The translations under genes and the position numbers were made by a program. Below the pieces are notes generated by a model. It saw nothing but the letters and a program-made list of their open reading frames with translations. It did no database searches and was not told the DNA's origin. This document shows, one piece after another, positions 1 through 6,549 of a stretch of 6,549 nucleotides of DNA (its first letter is position 1; each line of letters starts with the position of its first letter). Origin of the DNA: Pseudomonadota bacterium (GTDB lineage Bacteria > Pseudomonadota > Alphaproteobacteria > Sphingomonadales > Sphingomonadaceae); NCBI GenBank assembly GCA_030271595.1, contig JARXKO010000087.1, positions 1 to 6,549 on the forward strand. Direction: 5' to 3'.

Positions 1-205
<205 letters not shown>

Positions 206-236
206 TCAAATGTGGATCTGTTGATTGGAAAGCGAT

Positions 237-524
237 TCAGGCGACGATGCCCAGAATGTCGCTTTCCTTCATGATGATCAGCTCTTCGCCGTCGATCTTG
301 ATCTCGGTGCCCGACCATTTGCCGAACAGAATCTTGTCGCCGGCCTTGACCTCGAGCGGATGAATCTCGCCCTGCTCGTTGCGGGCGCCGGTGCCGACGG
401 AGACGACTTCGCCTTCCTGCGGCTTTTCCTTGGCCGAATCGGGGATGATGATCCCGCCAGCGGTCTTTTCCTCGGCCTCGACACGGCGGACGAGGACTCG
501 GTCATGAAGCGGCCTGAAGCCCAT
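237..524 (-). CDS. groES: Co-chaperonin GroES (10 kDa, Hsp10)
   Basis: GroES is the heptameric lid that closes the GroEL folding chamber in the cytosol. The product is 95 aa, the normal length for the family (about 95-97). It begins [14 protein letters not shown], matching the conserved GroES N-terminus. It carries the mobile loop (about residues 17-36), with the hydrophobic GroEL-binding segment GGIIIP at 23-28, followed by [10 protein letters not shown]. The conserved [17 protein letters not shown] and the C-terminal [11 protein letters not shown] follow. The frame stays open for 64 codons upstream of this ATG, but that extension runs through the CIRCE operator and has no GroES similarity. 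The ATG at 524 has AGGGG about 9 bases upstream and gives the family's start, so I chose it. It is the first gene of the groES-groL operon. Regulation is probably by HrcA at CIRCE and by the heat-shock sigma factor at the promoter described separately. Confidence 0.97.
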   Translation of the reverse strand: MGFRPLHDRVLVRRVEAEEKTAGGIIIPDSAKEKPQEGEVVSVGTGARNEQGEIHPLEVKAGDKILFGKWSGTEIKIDGEELIIMKESDILGIVA

Positions 525-565
525 ATTCTGTACCCCTGAAAAGTGGTTGTGATCGAATGTGTCCG

Positions 566-592
566 TTGGCACTCTCCCATGGGGAGTGCCAG
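566..592 (-). promoter_or_regulatory. CIRCE operator (HrcA binding site) of groESL
   Basis: The arms TTGGCACTC (566-574) and GAGTGCCAG (584-592) form an inverted repeat with a spacer of exactly nine bases. This matches the CIRCE architecture TTAGCACTC-N9-GAGTGCTAA. The deviation at position 3 of the left arm (A to G) is matched by a complementary T to C change in the right arm, so symmetry is kept there. Only the outermost pair is broken. It lies 41 bases upstream of the groES start, between the likely promoter and the gene, which is where HrcA-repressed groE operons carry it. HrcA is known to dissociate or misfold under heat stress, relieving repression. The gene for HrcA itself is not in the window. 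Confidence 0.92.
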
Positions 593-603
593 CGATGAAG
601 CGC

Positions 604-632
604 ATTTGGGAGTAGGAAGGCGCAGCGTCAAG
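604..632 (-). promoter_or_regulatory. Likely RpoH (sigma-32 type) heat-shock promoter of groESL
   Basis: Read on the minus strand, the -35 element CTTGACG (626-632) is followed by a 14-base spacer and the -10 element TCCCAAAT (604-611). This resembles the sigma-32 pattern CTTGAAA, 13-17 bases, CCCCATNT. The -35 matches five of seven positions and the -10 six of seven defined positions. A start site about seven bases further on would fall near 597, putting CIRCE within the first few transcribed bases and leaving a 5' leader of roughly 70 bases. TTGACG also resembles a housekeeping -35, but no good TATAAT-like hexamer lies 16-18 bases from it. The call is by pattern only. Confidence 0.6.
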
Positions 633-642
633 GGGTCGATGG

Positions 643-672
643 GGCGGAGATTGCTTTGCCTCAAACTCCGCC
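643..672. repeat. Short inverted repeat in the groES/hypothetical-gene intergenic region
   Basis: GGCGGAG (643-649) and CTCCGCC (666-672) are perfect 7-base arms around a 16-base spacer, and inside them TTG (651-653) and CAA (662-664) can also pair. The element ends 24 bases before the start codon of the plus-strand gene at 697, and lies upstream of the groESL promoter on the other strand. It has no T-run on either side, so it does not look like a terminator. It could be an operator or a leader hairpin of the plus-strand gene, or chance in GC-rich DNA. Confidence 0.4.
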
Positions 673-696
673 TTAGCCATGGGCCAAGGGGAAAAT

Positions 697-1410
697 ATGC
701 ATATCCACGTGCCCAAGCCGATTCACGGCTGGAAGCAATTCTTCAACGAAATCGCGGTCATCGCGATCGGGATCGGCATTGCGCTGAGCGGGGAAGAGGT
801 ACTTGCGGGGTGGCGCGAGCATCACACCGCCAACAAGTCCTTTGAGGCAGTGAAGGACGAAGTCTCGGTCAACCTCGGCCGAATGCAAGCGCGGCTTGCG
901 ACCAGCGACTGCATTGACCGCAGGCTCAACGAAATTGCCGCCTATATCGAGGCCCGGTCACCGCCTCGGCGACCGACCTGGGTTGGACGACCGCAGGTAT
1001 GGGCGATGCAGACCAGCGCGATCGACGCCGCCAAGTCCTACGGATCGATGACCGTCTTTCCGCGCGACGAGCAAATGGCTCTTTCGACCCTATACGGGTC
1101 GATGGCCGGATTCGCCGAAGTTCAGCAGGACGAGCAGTGGGCGTGGGCCGAATTGCGCTCGATCACCGAAGATCGCGATATCACCGACAGCGATCGCGCA
1201 AGCCTTCGCCAGGCGATCCAGCGCGCCCGCTATAGCGCGTGGAAAGCCCGGATCGACGCGCTTCAGGCGCTCGAGGAAGCCGCCCCGCTGCACATCGTCC
1301 CAAGCGACAAGTCGCCGGGCTCGAAATCGGTGTGCATCCCGATGAACACGCCATTCGATGAAGCGCTGAAACTGTCGAGCAAAAAGCCCGATTACGGCGA
1401 GCCCCATTAG
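697..1410 (+). CDS. Uncharacterised membrane-anchored protein, sphingomonad 'MHxHxPKPxHGW' type
   Basis: I cannot assign a function. The product is 237 aa. The N-terminus [16 protein letters not shown] is followed by one hydrophobic segment at about residues 17-36 ([15 protein letters not shown]). The positive residues K7 and K13 precede it, which suggests a cytoplasmic N-terminus and about 200 residues in the periplasm. The soluble part is largely helical and charged. It holds two cysteines, C72 (SDCIDRRL) and C213 (SVCIPMN), which could form a disulfide if exported. From memory, proteins with this N-terminal signature and an anchor are common hypothetical proteins in Sphingomonadales. A longer start at 679 exists, but it lacks a ribosome binding site; the ATG at 697 has AAGGGG ending five bases upstream and gives the family-like N-terminus. 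The gene is divergent from groESL and shares its 172-base control region. Its stop codon overlaps that of the convergent MATE gene. Confidence 0.85.
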   Translation: MHIHVPKPIHGWKQFFNEIAVIAIGIGIALSGEEVLAGWREHHTANKSFEAVKDEVSVNLGRMQARLATSDCIDRRLNEIAAYIEARSPPRRPTWVGRPQVWAMQTSAIDAAKSYGSMTVFPRDEQMALSTLYGSMAGFAEVQQDEQWAWAELRSITEDRDITDSDRASLRQAIQRARYSAWKARIDALQALEEAAPLHIVPSDKSPGSKSVCIPMNTPFDEALKLSSKKPDYGEPH

Positions 1411-2798
1411 CCGAGGCGGGTCAGGCCGAGCTTTTCCCGTCTCAGCCAGCGCCACAGCATCAGCACCGCGACCACTGCCAGTCCGACCGCGAGCCCGGTC
1501 CAGATGCCGACCCCGCGCCAGTCGGCGCTGAACGCCAGCCAGCTGCCGATGCCAAGGCCGACGCCCCAATAGCCGAGCAGCGCGAACAACAGCGGCCAGC
1601 GGGTATCGTGGAGGCCGCGCAGCATTCCGGCGCCGATCACCTGCGCCCCATCGACCAGCTGAAACGCCGCGGCGACCTTGAGGAAGGTGACCGCAAGCGC
1701 AATGGTCGCTGCATTGGCGGACGTGTCGGCGAGGAACAAGGTGACCAGCGGGCGGGGGATCGACCACATGGTCAGCGCCATCACCGCCATGAAGGCGATC
1801 CCGGCGATCCACGCGGTCCAGCCGGCGCGGGTGATCCCGGCCTTGTCCCTGCGCCCGAGCGCCCTGCCGATGCGCACGGTCGCCGCCTGGCCAAGGCCCA
1901 GCGGGACCATGAACGTCAGCGCCGCCAATTGCAGCGCGATGGCATGGGCGGCAACCGCCTCGGTTCCGAGCCAGCCCATGAAATATGCGGCGAGCGCAAA
2001 CACCCCCATCTCGAGCCCCCAGCCGGCGCCGATCGGGGCGCCAAGGCGGAGCATGGTCACGACCCGTTCGCGGTCGAAGCGCCAGAAGCGGCCGAACAGG
2101 TGAAAACGCCGGAATTGGCGGTGGCCGAGAATGTAGGCGATCAGCGCCCCGCACATCAGCAACCAGGTGATGGTGCTGCCGATGCCAGCCCCGACCACGC
2201 CCAGCCTCGGCAGCCCCAATTTGCCGAAAATCAGCGCCCAGCTAACCAGCGCATTGGCCGGAATGCCGGCGATGCTCAGCCACAGCACGATCCGTGGCCG
2301 TTCCATCGCCGCCAGATAATTGCGCAACAGCTGGAACAGCAGCCACGGCGCGGTGCACCACATGTAAGCGCGCATGAAGGTCTGACCGATTGCCGCGAGC
2401 GCCGGGTCCTGGCCGAAGGCGCGCATTGGCGAGCCAATATGCCATAGCAGCAGCCAGTAAGCCGGCAGCGCCGCTCCGAGCAGCCACAGCCCGGCGCGAA
2501 AGGTCCGGCGGACGTCGCGCACGGCGTTGAAGCGCTGTCCCAGCGCGCTCGCCATGATCGGCGAGGCGGCGGTCGCAAGGCCGAGCAGAAACATGTTGAA
2601 GGTGTAGGTGAAATTGAGCGCCAGCGTGGTCGCCGCGAGCGGCTGCGGACCGAGCCGGCCCATCAGCAGCACATCGGTCGCGGTGATCGCCTGCTGGGTG
2701 AAATTGGCCAGCACCAGCGGCCAGGCGAGCGCCATGGTCGCGGCGAGTTCGCTGCGCCACGCCGACCGGCCGTCGGTAGAAATTCTGTTGGCGTCCAT
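1407..2798 (-). CDS. MATE-family multidrug/cation antiporter, NorM type
   Basis: This is an inner-membrane efflux pump of the multidrug and toxic compound extrusion family, which exports drugs or other organic compounds in exchange for Na+ or H+. The product is 463 aa, normal for the family (about 450-460), and hydrophobic throughout with about 12 membrane segments in two related halves. By eye, TDVLLMG places D42 where Vibrio NorM has its coupling Asp36. GAPIGAGWGLE in TM7 places E263 where NorM has Glu255. The second half has PLGLGQAATVRIGRALGRRD and GAGMLRGLHDTRWP, which fit family consensus. Substrate and coupling ion cannot be read from sequence. An in-frame TTG at 2834 would add 12 residues, but these are merely a translated palindromic repeat, so I chose the ATG at 2798. 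Only a weak GAAG lies upstream, so this start is less certain than the others. The stop overlaps that of the convergent plus-strand gene, while sppA is divergent. Confidence 0.93.
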   Translation of the reverse strand: MDANRISTDGRSAWRSELAATMALAWPLVLANFTQQAITATDVLLMGRLGPQPLAATTLALNFTYTFNMFLLGLATAASPIMASALGQRFNAVRDVRRTFRAGLWLLGAALPAYWLLLWHIGSPMRAFGQDPALAAIGQTFMRAYMWCTAPWLLFQLLRNYLAAMERPRIVLWLSIAGIPANALVSWALIFGKLGLPRLGVVGAGIGSTITWLLMCGALIAYILGHRQFRRFHLFGRFWRFDRERVVTMLRLGAPIGAGWGLEMGVFALAAYFMGWLGTEAVAAHAIALQLAALTFMVPLGLGQAATVRIGRALGRRDKAGITRAGWTAWIAGIAFMAVMALTMWSIPRPLVTLFLADTSANAATIALAVTFLKVAAAFQLVDGAQVIGAGMLRGLHDTRWPLLFALLGYWGVGLGIGSWLAFSADWRGVGIWTGLAVGLAVVAVLMLWRWLRREKLGLTRLG

Positions 2799-2804
2799 CG
2801 CTTC

Positions 2805-2889
2805 GTCATTGCGGGGAGCCGAGCGACGAAGCAATCCACCGTCGCGAGGCCGGATTGCTTCCGCCGGCTCAAGGCCGGGGTCGCAATGC
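2805..2889. repeat. Imperfect palindromic repeat between the MATE gene and sppA
   Basis: Outer arms CATTGCG (2807-2813) and CGCAATG (2882-2888) and inner arms GAAGCAATCC (2828-2837) and GGATTGCTTC (2852-2861) pair perfectly. The segments between outer and inner arms differ in length, about 14 bases on the left and 20 on the right. The right one holds its own small hairpin, CCGGC-TCAAG-GCCGG (2864-2878). The phrases TCATTGCG and GAAGCAATCC recall palindromic repeats dispersed in alphaproteobacterial genomes. It fills most of the 139-base divergent gap and supplies the untranslated leader of the MATE gene. No clear promoter for either neighbour is visible in the gap. Copy number elsewhere cannot be judged from this window. 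Confidence 0.75.
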
Positions 2890-2937
2890 CGAATATTCTC
2901 GGCTAGCGAGCACCGGCTCCTCTGTCAGGGTGACAAT

Positions 2938-4800
2938 ATGAAATTCGTGCGTGCGGTGTGGAAGTTGATGGTCGGGATCAAGGACGGCCTGGTGCTGATC
3001 TTCATGCTGCTGTTCTTCGGGCTGCTTTATGCCGGCCTGTCGAACCGCCCGGCGGCGATCGGCAGCGGGGTGCTCGACCTCAACCTCAAGGGCAATGTCG
3101 TCGAACAGCCCGACCGTGCGCAGTGGAGCGACGTCGCCGGGGCCCCGAGCGTCCGCAACTATGCGCTTCACGACCTGATCGCGGCGCTCGACGCGGCCAA
3201 GGACGATGGCCGGGTCAAAGCGGTCGCGCTCGACCTCGACAGCTTCGCGGGTGGCGGCCAGACCGCGATGATCGACGTCGCCGACGCGGTCCGCCGGGTG
3301 CGCGCAACGGGCAAGCCGGTGATTGCTTATGCCACCGGTTACACCGACGACAGCTATCAGGTCGCCGCCGCCGCCTCGGAAATCTGGCTCAATCCCCTGG
3401 GCGCGGTGCTGATCGCCGGGCCGGGCGGCTCCAACCTCTATTTCAAGGGTCTGCTCGACAAGCTCGGAGTGACCGCCAACGTCTACCGGGTCGGAACCTA
3501 CAAATCGGCGGTCGAGCCCTATATCCGCAACGACATGTCGCCCGAGGCGAAGCAGAATTACCAGGCACTTGGCGATGCCGAACTGAGTACCTGGCGCGCG
3601 GCGGTGCTGCGCTCCCGGCCCAAAGCGAACGTCGGCCTGTTCCTCAAGGACATGAACGGCGCGGTCGCCGCCGCTGGAGGCGATACCGCCACGGCCGCGC
3701 TCAACGCCGGCCTGGTCGACAAGATCGGCGACCGCATGGCTTATGAAGCGCACCTCGCCAAGCTTGGCGGCGACGGCGGCAAGGAGTCGGCCTTCAAGCG
3801 TATCAAATATTCAGCCTATGTCGCCGATAGCGACCAGGAAGCGCGCAACGCGCCGATCGGCGTCATCACCATCGCCGGCATGATCGTCGATGGCAAAGCC
3901 GGCCCGGGAACCGCTGGCAGCGATACCATCGCCAGGCAGATCGCCGATGCGGTCAATGATGGCGTCAAGGCGATCGTCCTGCGGGTCGACAGCCCCGGCG
4001 GGTCGGTCACCGCGTCCGAGCGCATCCGCCAGTCGCTGCTCGCGGCCAAGGCCAGGAACATCCCGGTCGTCGTGTCGATGGGCAATGTCGCCGCATCGGG
4101 CGGCTATTGGGTCTCGACCCCGGCCGATTACATTTACGCCGAGCCCTCGACCATCACCGGATCGATCGGCGTGTTCGGGGTCATCCCGAGTTTCCAGGGA
4201 GCGCTTCAGAAGCTTGGCATCGGCGCCGACGGGATCAAAACGACGCCCTTGTCGGGCGAGCCCGATTTGCTCAAGGGCCCCTCGCCCGAGGTCAGCCAAT
4301 TGATCCAGACCAGCATCGAATCCACCTATCGGCGGTTCCTCGCGATCGTCGCCCAATCGCGCCACAAGAGCGTTGCGCAAGTCGACGCCATCGCCCAGGG
4401 CCGGGTGTGGGACGGCGGCACCGCGCATCAGCTTGGCCTCGTCGACGGCTTTGGCGGGATGAGCGAAGCAATCGCCAAGGCCGCCGAGCTGGCCAAGCTC
4501 GGCAACAGCCGCGGGATTCACTATTACGAGCCGCCGCGGAGCTTAGAAGATGCCTTGCTCGGCGCTTTCTCGGGCGGTTCCGACGACCGCGATGGCACCA
4601 GCGAGGATGCCTTCGCCGTCCTCGCCGGCCGCCCCGAGCAACAGCTCGCGGCGGCGTTCGGAGAGGTTCAGGCGATCATGTCCGGCCCGACCATCCAGGC
4701 GCGCTGCATCGAGTGCGCCGCGGCCCTGCCCGCCCCGCCACTCAAGCGCGACCTCGGTTTCGCCGGTCTGGTATGGAGTTTCCTAAGCCGGTCAGCCTGA
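2938..4800 (+). CDS. sppA: Signal peptide peptidase SppA, 67K type (serine protease family S49)
   Basis: SppA is an inner-membrane protease that degrades cleaved signal peptides. The product is 620 aa, matching the long two-domain type (E. coli 618 aa). A single anchor lies at about residues 17-34 (GLVLIFMLLFFGLLYAGL), with the catalytic part in the periplasm. The N-terminal S49 half carries the general base in GTYKSAVEP (K189). The C-terminal half carries DSPGG (351-355) and the nucleophile in NVAASGGYW (S387). The 198-residue spacing between K189 and S387 fits the E. coli Lys209/Ser409 pair. TGSIGVFGV and GRVWDG follow, as is usual. After about residue 540 the tail diverges and ends with an odd CIEC motif (C590, C593). 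The ATG at 2938 has AGGG seven bases upstream. The frame is open further upstream, but that part lies in the repeat and is antisense to the MATE gene. The stop abuts that of convergent lpd. Confidence 0.96.
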   Translation: MKFVRAVWKLMVGIKDGLVLIFMLLFFGLLYAGLSNRPAAIGSGVLDLNLKGNVVEQPDRAQWSDVAGAPSVRNYALHDLIAALDAAKDDGRVKAVALDLDSFAGGGQTAMIDVADAVRRVRATGKPVIAYATGYTDDSYQVAAAASEIWLNPLGAVLIAGPGGSNLYFKGLLDKLGVTANVYRVGTYKSAVEPYIRNDMSPEAKQNYQALGDAELSTWRAAVLRSRPKANVGLFLKDMNGAVAAAGGDTATAALNAGLVDKIGDRMAYEAHLAKLGGDGGKESAFKRIKYSAYVADSDQEARNAPIGVITIAGMIVDGKAGPGTAGSDTIARQIADAVNDGVKAIVLRVDSPGGSVTASERIRQSLLAAKARNIPVVVSMGNVAASGGYWVSTPADYIYAEPSTITGSIGVFGVIPSFQGALQKLGIGADGIKTTPLSGEPDLLKGPSPEVSQLIQTSIESTYRRFLAIVAQSRHKSVAQVDAIAQGRVWDGGTAHQLGLVDGFGGMSEAIAKAAELAKLGNSRGIHYYEPPRSLEDALLGAFSGGSDDRDGTSEDAFAVLAGRPEQQLAAAFGEVQAIMSGPTIQARCIECAAALPAPPLKRDLGFAGLVWSFLSRSA

Positions 4801-6204
<1,404 letters not shown>

Positions 6205-6216
6205 TCTTCTTACCTC

Positions 6217-6297
6217 GTTCCCCGGGCGCAGGCCGGGGTCCAGCGAACAAAGACACGGCGCAAAGCGCCGCCTGGACCCCGGCCTTCGCCGGGGAAC
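6217..6297. repeat. Long palindromic repeat in the sucB-lpd gap
   Basis: The left arm (6217-6243, from GTTCCCCGG to GGGGTCCAG) and right arm (6272-6297, from CTGGACCCC to CGGGGAAC) are reverse complements except for one inserted base and one mismatch. Within the loop a perfect small hairpin, CGGCGC-AAA-GCGCCG, occupies 6256-6270. The arm sequence resembles GC-rich palindromes I associate with sphingomonad intergenic regions. It starts nine bases after the sucB stop and ends directly at the GAGG ribosome binding site of lpd. In the sucB-lpd transcript it would form a strong hairpin. There is no T-run, so I do not call a terminator. A transposase-dependent origin, as known for REP elements, is possible but not shown. 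Confidence 0.88.
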
Positions 6298-6306
6298 AGT
6301 CATGAA

Positions 6307-6549
6307 TTACAAATCGATCAGCAAACGCGTCGGGTCTTCGATCGCTTCCTTGACCCGGACGAGGAAGGTGACTGCCTCGCGCCCGTCGATCAGGCGGTGG
6401 TCGTAGCTGAGCGCGAGATACATCATCGGGCGGATGACCACCTGACCGTCCTTGGCCACCGGCCGTTCTTCGATCCGGTGCATGCCCAGCACCGCCGATT
6501 GCGGCGGGTTGATGATCGGGGTCGACAGCAGGCTGCCGAACACCCCGCC
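6307..6549 (-). CDS. sucB: Dihydrolipoyl succinyltransferase (E2 of 2-oxoglutarate dehydrogenase), C-terminal 80 codons, partial
   Basis: SucB is the core E2 subunit of the 2-oxoglutarate dehydrogenase complex and transfers the succinyl group from lipoate to CoA in the TCA cycle. Only the end of the catalytic domain is present; the gene continues past base 6549 with its lipoyl, E1/E3-binding and N-terminal catalytic parts. The visible part reads [20 protein letters not shown], then [21 protein letters not shown]. It includes the E2 catalytic signature DHRLIDG with the active His 30 residues from the C-terminus and the Asp four residues later. The spelling [14 protein letters not shown] and the ending DPTRLLIDL fit succinyltransferases better than pyruvate-complex E2. 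The downstream lpd on the same strand supports a suc operon. The stop codon at 6307-6309 is TAA. Confidence 0.96.
   Translation of the reverse strand, partial: GGVFGSLLSTPIINPPQSAVLGMHRIEERPVAKDGQVVIRPMMYLALSYDHRLIDGREAVTFLVRVKEAIEDPTRLLIDL

Noticed and set aside
525..716. 64-codon N-terminal extension of groES
   Set aside because: It would run through CIRCE and the promoter, has no GroES similarity, and the ATG at 524 has a good ribosome binding site and gives the normal 95-aa protein.
1090..2154. Long minus-strand open frame (354 codons) overlapping the hypothetical and MATE genes
   Set aside because: It is an Arg/Ala/Gly/Pro-rich shadow frame typical of GC-rich DNA. It lies out of frame within the clearly recognisable MATE gene and has no family motif.
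1608..2447. Plus-strand open frame (279 codons) antisense to the MATE gene
   Set aside because: The composition is that of a shadow frame (runs of Arg, Gln, Gly, His) and it lies opposite a gene with clear transporter motifs.
2799..2834. TTG start adding 12 residues to the MATE transporter
   Set aside because: The extra residues are a translation of the palindromic repeat. The ATG at 2798 gives a normal-length transporter, although its ribosome binding site is weak.
2805..2889. Remnant of an insertion sequence or transposon end
   Set aside because: There is no transposase fragment and no recognisable target duplication. Its nested palindromes fit a small dispersed repeat better.
2608..2937. 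Upstream extension of sppA by 110 codons
   Set aside because: It would overlap the MATE gene on the other strand and the repeat. The ATG at 2938 has a good ribosome binding site and puts a charged N-terminus directly before the membrane anchor, as in SppA.
2869..3753. Minus-strand open frame (294 codons) antisense to the 5' half of sppA
   Set aside because: The composition is dominated by Arg, Asp, Gly and Val from reading sppA backwards, and no motif is recognisable.
6217..6297. Rho-independent terminator after sucB
   Set aside because: The stem is strong, but no run of T follows either arm, and lpd downstream is expected to be co-transcribed.
6205..6303. 33-residue N-terminal extension of lpd as a targeting or linker peptide
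   Set aside because: It is simply the palindrome read in frame. A ribosome binding site and the family N-terminus support the ATG at 6204.

Overview
The window is a high-GC, gene-dense piece of chromosome from an alphaproteobacterium, most likely a sphingomonad (Sphingomonas or a close relative). The evidence is the GroES/GroEL sequences with a CIRCE operator, the sucB-lpd gene order, a small membrane-anchored protein of the 'MHxHxPKPxHGW' type that I associate with Sphingomonadales, and two GC-rich palindromic repeats of the sort scattered through sphingomonad genomes. The organism call is made by eye and not from a database search.

Layout from left to right. (1) Positions 1-524, minus strand: the groESL chaperonin operon, with complete groES (237-524) and the first 64 codons of groL (1-193, running off the left edge). 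Upstream, at 525-696, lie a heat-shock-type (RpoH-like) promoter (604-632) and a CIRCE/HrcA operator (566-592). (2) Positions 697-1410, plus strand: an unrecognised protein with one N-terminal membrane anchor, divergent from groESL. (3) Positions 1407-2798, minus strand: a NorM-type MATE efflux transporter, whose stop codon overlaps that of the preceding convergent gene. (4) Positions 2799-2937: a divergent intergenic region, most of it an imperfect palindromic repeat. (5) Positions 2938-4800, plus strand: sppA, a full-length 67K-type signal peptide peptidase of the inner membrane. (6) Positions 4801-6204, minus strand: lpd (dihydrolipoyl dehydrogenase, E3), which abuts the sppA stop codon with no gap. 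(7) Positions 6205-6306: a long palindromic repeat filling the lpd/sucB gap. (8) Positions 6307-6549, minus strand: the C-terminal 80 codons of sucB (E2 of 2-oxoglutarate dehydrogenase), running off the right edge.

Functionally there are two real operons, both entering or leaving the window: groES-groL for protein folding under HrcA and probably RpoH control, and (sucA)-sucB-lpd for the TCA-cycle 2-oxoglutarate dehydrogenase complex. Between them lie single genes for envelope functions: drug/cation antiport, membrane peptide degradation and an unknown membrane-anchored protein.

I see no CRISPR array, insertion sequence, phage gene, tRNA or rRNA, and no convincing new biological system. The points most worth a second look are the uncharacterised gene sharing the groESL control region, the palindrome that ends exactly at the lpd ribosome binding site, and the two convergent gene pairs with no room for terminators.
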